Positions 59,573 to 64,000 of a stretch of DNA of 64,000 nucleotides are shown piece after piece; positions within the stretch are counted from its first letter, which is position 1, and the number at the start of each line of letters is the position of its first letter. The translations under genes and the position numbers were made by a program. The stretch is from Sphingomonas_R arantia. GTDB taxonomy: Bacteria > Pseudomonadota > Alphaproteobacteria > Sphingomonadales > Sphingomonadaceae. The stretch spans positions 434,001-498,000 of the forward strand of contig NZ_JBHUGS010000002.1 in assembly GCF_042682045.1 (NCBI RefSeq), given 5' to 3'. A model generated the notes under the pieces. The model was given only the letters and a program-made list of their open reading frames with translations. It was not told where the DNA came from and searched no databases.

Positions 59573-60845
59573 TGCCGTGGTGGAGATCAATTTCGACGGG
59601 ATCGTCGGTCCAAGCCACAATTATGCGGGCTTGAGCGTCGGCAACCTGGCGGCGGTCGGCAATGCCGGGCGCGTGTCCCGCCCGCGCGACGCGGCGCTGG
59701 AGGGCGTGGCGAAGATGCGCACGGCGCTGTCGCTCGGCCTGACGCAGGGCATCCTGCTGCCCCAGCCGCGCCCCGCTGCGGATTGGCTGGCGGCGCTCGG
59801 GGCGACGCCAGAGACAGCCGACAGCCTGCTGATGGCGAACGCGATGAGTGCGTCGGCGATGTGGGCCGCCAATGCCGCAACGGTCTCGCCCGCGGCGGAC
59901 AGCGCGGACGGCCGTTGCCACCTGAGCGTCGCGAACCTGCTGACGATGCCGCACCGCGCGCATGAATGGCCCGCGACGCTGGGGCAATTGCGGTTGGCGT
60001 TCGCGGACCCTGCCTTTGCGGTCCACGGCCCCGTCCCCGCCCCGTTCGGGGACGAGGGCGCGGCGAATCATATGCGGCTGGCGATGGCGGATGGTGCGCC
60101 GGGGGTCGAGATCTTCGTCTACGGCCGGCCAGGCGGCGCCTTTCCGGCCCGACAGCACGAACAGGCCAGTCGCGCTGTCGCGCGTCGCCACGGGCTCGAC
60201 CCGGCGCGGACGCTGTTCTGGCAGCAGTCGGACGCGGCGATCGCGGCGGGTGCGTTCCACAACGATGTCGTCGCGGTGGCGGACGGCACGATCCTGTTCG
60301 CGCATGAGCAGGCGTTCGCGGACCGCACGGCGGCGTTCGATGCGCTGCGTGCCGTACTGCCCGCGGTCGAGATCGTCGAGGTGCCGGCCGCTTCGGTACC
60401 GCTCGCCGACGCGATCCGGAGCTACCTGTTCAATGCACAGCTGGTGACGCGGCCGGCGGGCGGCGCGGTGCTGATCCTGCCGCGCGAGGCGCAGGACGTG
60501 GACAGCGTGCGGACCTATGTCGACGCGCTGGTCGCGGGCAACGGGCCGATCCGCGCCGTGCAGTTCGTCGATGTGCGCGAATCGATGGCCAATGGCGGGG
60601 GGCCGGCGTGTCTGCGGCTGCGCGTGCTGTGCGATCCGGCGACGGTCGACCCGCGGTTCCTGGTGGATTTTGCAAAGCTGGACCGGATTGCGGGGGTAGT
60701 CGAACGCTATTGGCCGGAGCGGATCGTGCCGGATGCGCTGGGTGATCCCGATTTGCACAATGCAATCCGGGTGGCGCGATCTGCGCTTCTTGCAGAACTC
60801 AACCTCAGCGAACTCAAATCCTATTCACCCGTTCGCCCTGAGTAG
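59559..60845 (+). CDS. astB: N-succinylarginine dihydrolase
   Basis: 428 residues. Second AST enzyme: hydrolyses N2-succinylarginine to succinylornithine, CO2 and ammonia. Signatures: FDGIVGPSHNYAGLSVGNLA, MWAANAATVSPAADS, AFHNDVVAVADG (catalytic His) and SMANGGGPACLRLRV (catalytic Cys). The ATG at 59559 overlaps astA by 14 bases. Remaining ast genes (astC, astD, astE) are not in this window. Confidence 0.96.
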   Translation: MSHADAVVEINFDGIVGPSHNYAGLSVGNLAAVGNAGRVSRPRDAALEGVAKMRTALSLGLTQGILLPQPRPAADWLAALGATPETADSLLMANAMSASAMWAANAATVSPAADSADGRCHLSVANLLTMPHRAHEWPATLGQLRLAFADPAFAVHGPVPAPFGDEGAANHMRLAMADGAPGVEIFVYGRPGGAFPARQHEQASRAVARRHGLDPARTLFWQQSDAAIAAGAFHNDVVAVADGTILFAHEQAFADRTAAFDALRAVLPAVEIVEVPAASVPLADAIRSYLFNAQLVTRPAGGAVLILPREAQDVDSVRTYVDALVAGNGPIRAVQFVDVRESMANGGGPACLRLRVLCDPATVDPRFLVDFAKLDRIAGVVERYWPERIVPDALGDPDLHNAIRVARSALLAELNLSELKSYSPVRPE

Positions 60846-61008
60846 GGACTGAGCGCAGTCGAAGGCCCGTATCGAAGGGGGCTACGCAGTGCTGCTTCGA
60901 TACAAGCCCTCGATACGCGCCAAGTGGCGCTACTCGGTCTCTACTCAGCACGAACGGAGGGTTTGTGAGTGATATTGGCCACCCCGCCCCCGAAACTCGC
61001 AGTACAAT
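60846..61008. repeat. Intergenic repeats downstream of astB
   Basis: After the astB stop the sequence holds GTTCGCCCTGAGTAG-like and CTACTCAGCACGAACGG arms (about 60830-60960) which pair loosely, around a tract with further repeats of CGATAC and its complement. This repeat type is common between genes in sphingomonads. No gene is seen. Confidence 0.5.
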
Positions 61009-61038
61009 AAAAAAGGCCGATCCCCGAAAGGACCGGCC
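61009..61038 (-). terminator. Rho-independent terminator for tRNA-Arg
   Basis: On the minus strand GGCCGGTCC and GGGATCGGCC pair and are followed by TTTTTT. It lies about 24 bases after the 3' end of tRNA-Arg and so ends its transcript. Confidence 0.85.
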
Positions 61039-61061
61039 CTGCCGTTTCCGGCGGTATGAGT

Positions 61062-61138
61062 TGGTGCACCCAGAGCGATTCGAACGCCCGGCCCTCAGAT
61101 TCGTAGTCTGATGCTCTATCCAGCTGAGCTATGGGTGC
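61062..61138 (-). tRNA. tRNA-Arg (ACG)
   Basis: 77 bases with CCA encoded. Acceptor GCACCCA pairs with TGGGTGC; D arm TAGCTCAGCTGGATAGAGC; anticodon loop CTACGAA gives anticodon ACG, whose wobble A becomes inosine in bacteria; T loop TTCGAAT. Reads CGU, CGC and CGA codons. Confidence 0.97.
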
Positions 61139-61217
61139 GCCGTGGGAGGGTCTCTAGCCACCACATGCAGATCGTGCAACCCCGTTGCGACGGTAAAATG
61201 ATGATGCATAAGGCGGC

Positions 61218-61739
61218 ATGACATATCGCCCCCGCGCCGCCGCCCTTCCCGCCCTCTCCTGCGCCGCCCTTGCGCTGCTCGCGGGGTGTGCGGGCGATAC
61301 CGCCTTTCCCTCGCTCGCGCCGCGCCCGATCGAGGCGATCGCCCGCCAGCCGGAGCGGACCGTGACCGCGCCGGTCCCGGTCGGCGACAGCGCGCTGGAA
61401 ACGCAGGTGACCGCGCTGGAGACCGAGCTGAAGGACGCCGCGTTGGAATGGTCTTCCACCGCGGCGACGACGCGGACGGCGGTCGGGCGGGCGCGTGGTG
61501 CGGCGGTCGGCAGCGAGGGCTGGATCGTGGCGCAGCAGGCGGTGTCGCGGCTCGATGCGATTCGCGAGCGGACCGCGAAGGTGACGGAGGCGCTCGACCA
61601 GCTGCGGATCGACCGGGCGCAGGCGGCGAAGGTCATCGATACCGCGCGGCTGGACCGGATCTGGGCGGCGTCGGTGGCGCAGGGGGAGGCGCAGGATACG
61701 GAATATGCGGCGCTGCTGGCGGGGCTGAAGTCGGCTTGA
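61218..61739 (+). CDS. Hypothetical lipoprotein
   Basis: 173 residues with a lipoprotein signal peptide (ALSCAALALLAGC, lipobox LAGC near residue 24). The mature part is a coiled coil (ETQVTALETELKDAALEWSS, LDAIRERTAKVTEALDQLR). Function unknown; could be an envelope spacer. The residue after Cys is Ala, compatible with transfer to the outer membrane. Confidence 0.8.
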   Translation: MTYRPRAAALPALSCAALALLAGCAGDTAFPSLAPRPIEAIARQPERTVTAPVPVGDSALETQVTALETELKDAALEWSSTAATTRTAVGRARGAAVGSEGWIVAQQAVSRLDAIRERTAKVTEALDQLRIDRAQAAKVIDTARLDRIWAASVAQGEAQDTEYAALLAGLKSA

Positions 61740-61743
61740 TCTA

Positions 61744-61803
61744 GCCCGTTCAGCCTGTTGAGACCGTTCCGCTGAGTTCTCGACAGGCTCGAACCGAACG
61801 GGT
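61744..61803. repeat. Degenerate copy of the 68-bp palindrome
   Basis: The right arm (GAGTTCTCGACAGGCTCGAA and following) is intact; the left arm is altered (GTTCAGCCTGTTGAGACC). It lies between convergent genes and may work as a terminator. Confidence 0.7.
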
Positions 61804-61812
61804 TTGGGGGGT

Positions 61813-62640
61813 TTAGAAGCGGCGTGAAAAGCCCGCGAAGATCCGCACGGCCGGGCTGTCTGCATTCAGACCGATCGCGGTGCCGCAGTCGATCTGGGCG
61901 TTGTCGCTGACCTGGTAGCCGCCCGACAGCGCGGCGAGCAGGAAGGTCTGCGCGCCGTCCGGGTCGCGGTCGCGCGCGGCGGACAGCTCGACGGTGGCGG
62001 AGACCGCCTTGCTGAGTGTCAGCGCGATGCCGCCGATCGCGGAATAGGCGCGGTGGCGGCCGATACCGTCCTCGTCCGGCGTCGCGTCGACCTCCGCGGT
62101 CAGCTGCAGCTGGACTATGTCGTTCAGCTCATAGCCCATCGGCACGGTCAGGCCCGCGCCCCAGGTGCCCTCGCCGATCGGCTGGCGGCCGACGGGGAGC
62201 GTCACGAACGGCTGGAGCGCGAGGCTGAACCCCGATCCGTCGGGGTTGCTGAGGTTCTGGCGGAGGGCAAGGGACACGTCGCCGATCCGCGTCCGGCGAT
62301 CAACCATGCCGGTCGCATCGCGTTCGCGGACATGGCCGACGGCCGTCCAGCCGAGCTGCACCTCGGTCGTGTCGCCAAGCCCGACGCGGACCAGCGTGTC
62401 GCCGGTCAGGAACGTGTCGGTGCGGCCGCCGTCGTCCGTCTCGCGCTGCCAGTCCGCGACGCCCATCTCCAGCATCGGATGGCCGATCTCCGTGATGCAC
62501 GCGCCCGCACCCAGGCTGGGCCGCGTCGGGCAATAGGGGCGCGTCGGGGCGTCTGCGGCCTGCGCGGCGGCGGGTGCGGGCGCCAGCACCAGCATGACGG
62601 GTGCCGCTACGGCGAGGGCGTGGAGTCGGGGTAGAATCAT
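61813..62640 (-). CDS. Outer-membrane transporter-like beta-barrel protein
   Basis: 275 residues with signal peptide MILPRLHALAVAAPVMLVLA up to AAAQA. The mature part consists of alternating beta strands (VRVGLGDTTEVQLGWTAVG, GFSLALQPFVTLPVGR, YSAIGGIALTLSKAVSATVE) and ends in FAGFSRRF with a terminal Phe, typical of outer-membrane barrels. It resembles the transporter/phenol MetA-degradation family. Two cysteines in the N-terminal PYCPT and GACIT segments may form a disulfide. Substrate unknown. Confidence 0.8.
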   Translation of the reverse strand: MILPRLHALAVAAPVMLVLAPAPAAAQAADAPTRPYCPTRPSLGAGACITEIGHPMLEMGVADWQRETDDGGRTDTFLTGDTLVRVGLGDTTEVQLGWTAVGHVRERDATGMVDRRTRIGDVSLALRQNLSNPDGSGFSLALQPFVTLPVGRQPIGEGTWGAGLTVPMGYELNDIVQLQLTAEVDATPDEDGIGRHRAYSAIGGIALTLSKAVSATVELSAARDRDPDGAQTFLLAALSGGYQVSDNAQIDCGTAIGLNADSPAVRIFAGFSRRF

Positions 62641-62738
62641 ACCATGGCCATCTGCCAACTTTACCCGTGTCGCAAGCGGTGCGGCCGATCGGTCCGCGAC
62701 AGGATGACGCCGCCGGAACGATCGGCTACGCGGTCAGG

Positions 62739-63458
62739 ATGAGCAGCGCGTCGTCCAGCCCCGCCCCGACCCGGTCCCGATCCCCGTTTGCACGGATCGT
62801 GCGGTTCGTGTTGCGGATCGCGCTGATCTTCCTGGTCGTGTCGGTGCTGTGGGTGCTGGCCTACCGTTTCGTGCCGCCGCCGGTCACCGCGACGATGCTG
62901 GGCGACGCGTTCGCCGGGCGCGGGATCGACAAGGACTGGATGTCGCTCAACCGGATCGATCCGGACATGCCGCGCGCGGCGATCGCGGCGGAGGACGGCA
63001 ATTTCTGCCGCCACCACGGGTTCGACGTGACGGCGATCGGCCGCGCGATTCGCAACAATGCGACCGGGCACCGGCTGCGCGGCGGATCGACGATCAGCCA
63101 GCAGGTCGCGAAGAACGCGTTCCTGTGGCAGGGCGGCGGCTTCTTCCGCAAGGGGCTGGAGGCGTGGTTCACCGTGCTGATCGAGGCGACGTGGCCCAAG
63201 CGGCGGATCATGGAAGTCTATCTGAACATCGCCGAGACCGGGATCGGCACCTACGGCGTCAATGCCGGGTCGCAGCGCTATTTCCACCACGACGCGTCGC
63301 GGCTGAGCATGGCGGAGGCGTCGCGGATTGCCGCAGTGCTGCCGTTGCCCAAGAAGCGCGGCGCGATCTCGCCGACGGGGTTCACGCGGCGCTACGGCAA
63401 CAACATCGCCAGGCGCGTGCCGAAGATGCAGCGGGCGGGTTATTATAGCTGTCTGTGA
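62739..63458 (+). CDS. mtgA: Monofunctional biosynthetic peptidoglycan transglycosylase
   Basis: 239 residues. Polymerises lipid II glycan chains. One membrane anchor (residues about 25-45), then GT51 motifs: IAAEDGNFCRHHGFD (catalytic Glu), RGGSTISQQVAKNAFLW, RRIMEVYLNIAETGIGTYGV and AEASRIAAVLPLP. The ATG at 62739 has CAGGA close upstream and gives normal length. Divergent from the barrel gene. Confidence 0.96.
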   Translation: MSSASSSPAPTRSRSPFARIVRFVLRIALIFLVVSVLWVLAYRFVPPPVTATMLGDAFAGRGIDKDWMSLNRIDPDMPRAAIAAEDGNFCRHHGFDVTAIGRAIRNNATGHRLRGGSTISQQVAKNAFLWQGGGFFRKGLEAWFTVLIEATWPKRRIMEVYLNIAETGIGTYGVNAGSQRYFHHDASRLSMAEASRIAAVLPLPKKRGAISPTGFTRRYGNNIARRVPKMQRAGYYSCL

Positions 63459-63499
63459 GGCTTCGTAGGTCGAGCGAGCTTGCGAACCGATAAGACCCG

Positions 63500-63554
63500 T
63501 GATCCGGGATCCAGGGACGCGGGAACTTTGCGTGAAAAGCTGGATCCCGGATCA
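63500..63554. repeat. Inverted repeat between mtgA and GDPD gene
   Basis: TGATCCGGGATCCA and TGGATCCCGGATCA are perfect complements around 27 bases; the sequence continues GTCCGGGATGACG, a repeat type widespread in sphingomonads. Lies between convergent genes. Confidence 0.7.
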
Positions 63555-63573
63555 AGTCCGGGATGACGAAGAT

Positions 63574-64000
63574 TTAGGTTGCAGGGGTCAACGCCGCCCG
63601 CCCCAGCGCGGGGTCGTCGGTGAAGAAGCCGTCGATGCCGGTCGCGATGTAGCGCCGCATTTCGGCGATCGAACCGGCGGGGTTGCGGGCGTCCTGGCCG
63701 GCAGCGTTGCGGAAGTCGGCGGCGAGAAAGCGGTTTTCCGGGCGGAACGTCCAGGGAATGACCTGCAACCCGGCGGCATGCGCGTCGCGGACCAGCGTGC
63801 TGGGCGGGCCCAGCCGGCCGTCGGCGCGCAACGGGATGATCGCGCGGGTGCCGGGCGACACGATGTCGGCGTAGGTCGCCATCGCGCGCAGTCCCTTGAG
63901 TGTCGCCATCTGCGCGAAGGTGGTGGTGCCGCCCGCCTTCGCCACGTCGGCCGGGCGGATGTCGCCGTCCGCGATCAGTTGTGCCAGCCGGACGTTCGTG
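63574..64000 (-). CDS. Glycerophosphodiester phosphodiesterase, partial
   Basis: About 142 C-terminal residues; the N-terminus is beyond the window edge. Visible features of the GDPD barrel: IVSPGTRAIIP, DAHAAGLQVIPWTFRPENRF and IATGIDGFFTDDPALGRAAL, the last being the typical C-terminal TDxP motif. It would hydrolyse glycerophosphodiesters; periplasmic forms with this size of insertion (NAAGQDARNPAGSIAEMRRY) are common. The catalytic His and Glu pairs are outside the window. Confidence 0.85.
   Translation of the reverse strand, partial: TNVRLAQLIADGDIRPADVAKAGGTTTFAQMATLKGLRAMATYADIVSPGTRAIIPLRADGRLGPPSTLVRDAHAAGLQVIPWTFRPENRFLAADFRNAAGQDARNPAGSIAEMRRYIATGIDGFFTDDPALGRAALTPAT

Noticed and set aside
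61813..61842. Terminator between the lipoprotein and barrel genes other than the palindrome
   Set aside because: No additional stem and T-run beyond the degenerate palindrome could be found.

Overview
This is a high-GC alphaproteobacterial chromosome segment, most likely from a sphingomonad (Sphingomonas or a close relative). The basis is the gene set and order: lapA-pyrF next to trpFBA-accD-folC, a cobA-DUF2849-cysI-DUF934-cysH sulfur operon, a UPF0262 gene beside cdd and dcd, and an arginine succinyltransferase pair. No 16S or marker phylogeny could be run. One base is unresolved (N at 50184).

Left chromosomal arm (1-8231). An IscU-like gene fragment, cvpA and radA are on the minus strand. 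A patatin-like lipase, a LapA-type membrane protein and pyrF follow on the plus strand. A QuiC-type 3-dehydroshikimate dehydratase is on the minus strand.

Integrated element (8232-29466, about 21.2 kb). A 47-bp direct repeat made of the 3' part of a tRNA-Glu gene bounds the element; the intact tRNA is at the right end and a tyrosine integrase at the left end. Inside are small coupled ORFs, an excisionase-like HTH gene, a DnaB-type helicase and a DUF1376 replication protein. The DUF1376 gene carries six iteron-like inverted repeats at about 22-bp spacing, followed by an A+T-rich stretch, which looks like an intragenic origin. Then come remnants of phage morphogenesis genes: a possible scaffold/protease tail, a head-decoration protein, a hydrophobic tail-tip start and a proteasome-like Ntn-hydrolase. 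On the opposite strand are a tape measure protein with its chaperone and a truncated endolysin. No terminase, portal or major capsid gene is recognisable, so this is a decayed prophage or a phage satellite. At its right end is a three-gene block of visibly lower GC: a ParB-like protein, a possible PD-(D/E)xK nuclease and a Dam-type adenine methylase. This is a candidate restriction or defence module and the best candidate for something undescribed.

Right chromosomal arm (29496-64000). In order: tryptophan synthesis (trpF, trpB, trpA) with accD and folC; an AmpG-like transporter, a response regulator, an RluB/RsuA pseudouridine synthase, rsmD and a UvrD/PcrA helicase; siroheme and sulfate assimilation (cobA, DUF2849, cysI, DUF934, cysH); a TPR aspartyl-hydroxylase-like protein; the host dnaB; cdd and dcd; a cyclopropane-fatty-acid synthase, a photolyase, a deacetylase-like hydrolase, an esterase, rppH and a DUF481 barrel; an M20 hydrolase with astA and astB; tRNA-Arg, a lipoprotein, an outer-membrane protein, mtgA and a partial GDPD phosphodiesterase.

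Intergenic spaces carry several families of palindromic repeats, including a 68-bp perfect or near-perfect palindrome present at least three times and a longer C/T-rich inverted repeat that also sits inside operons.
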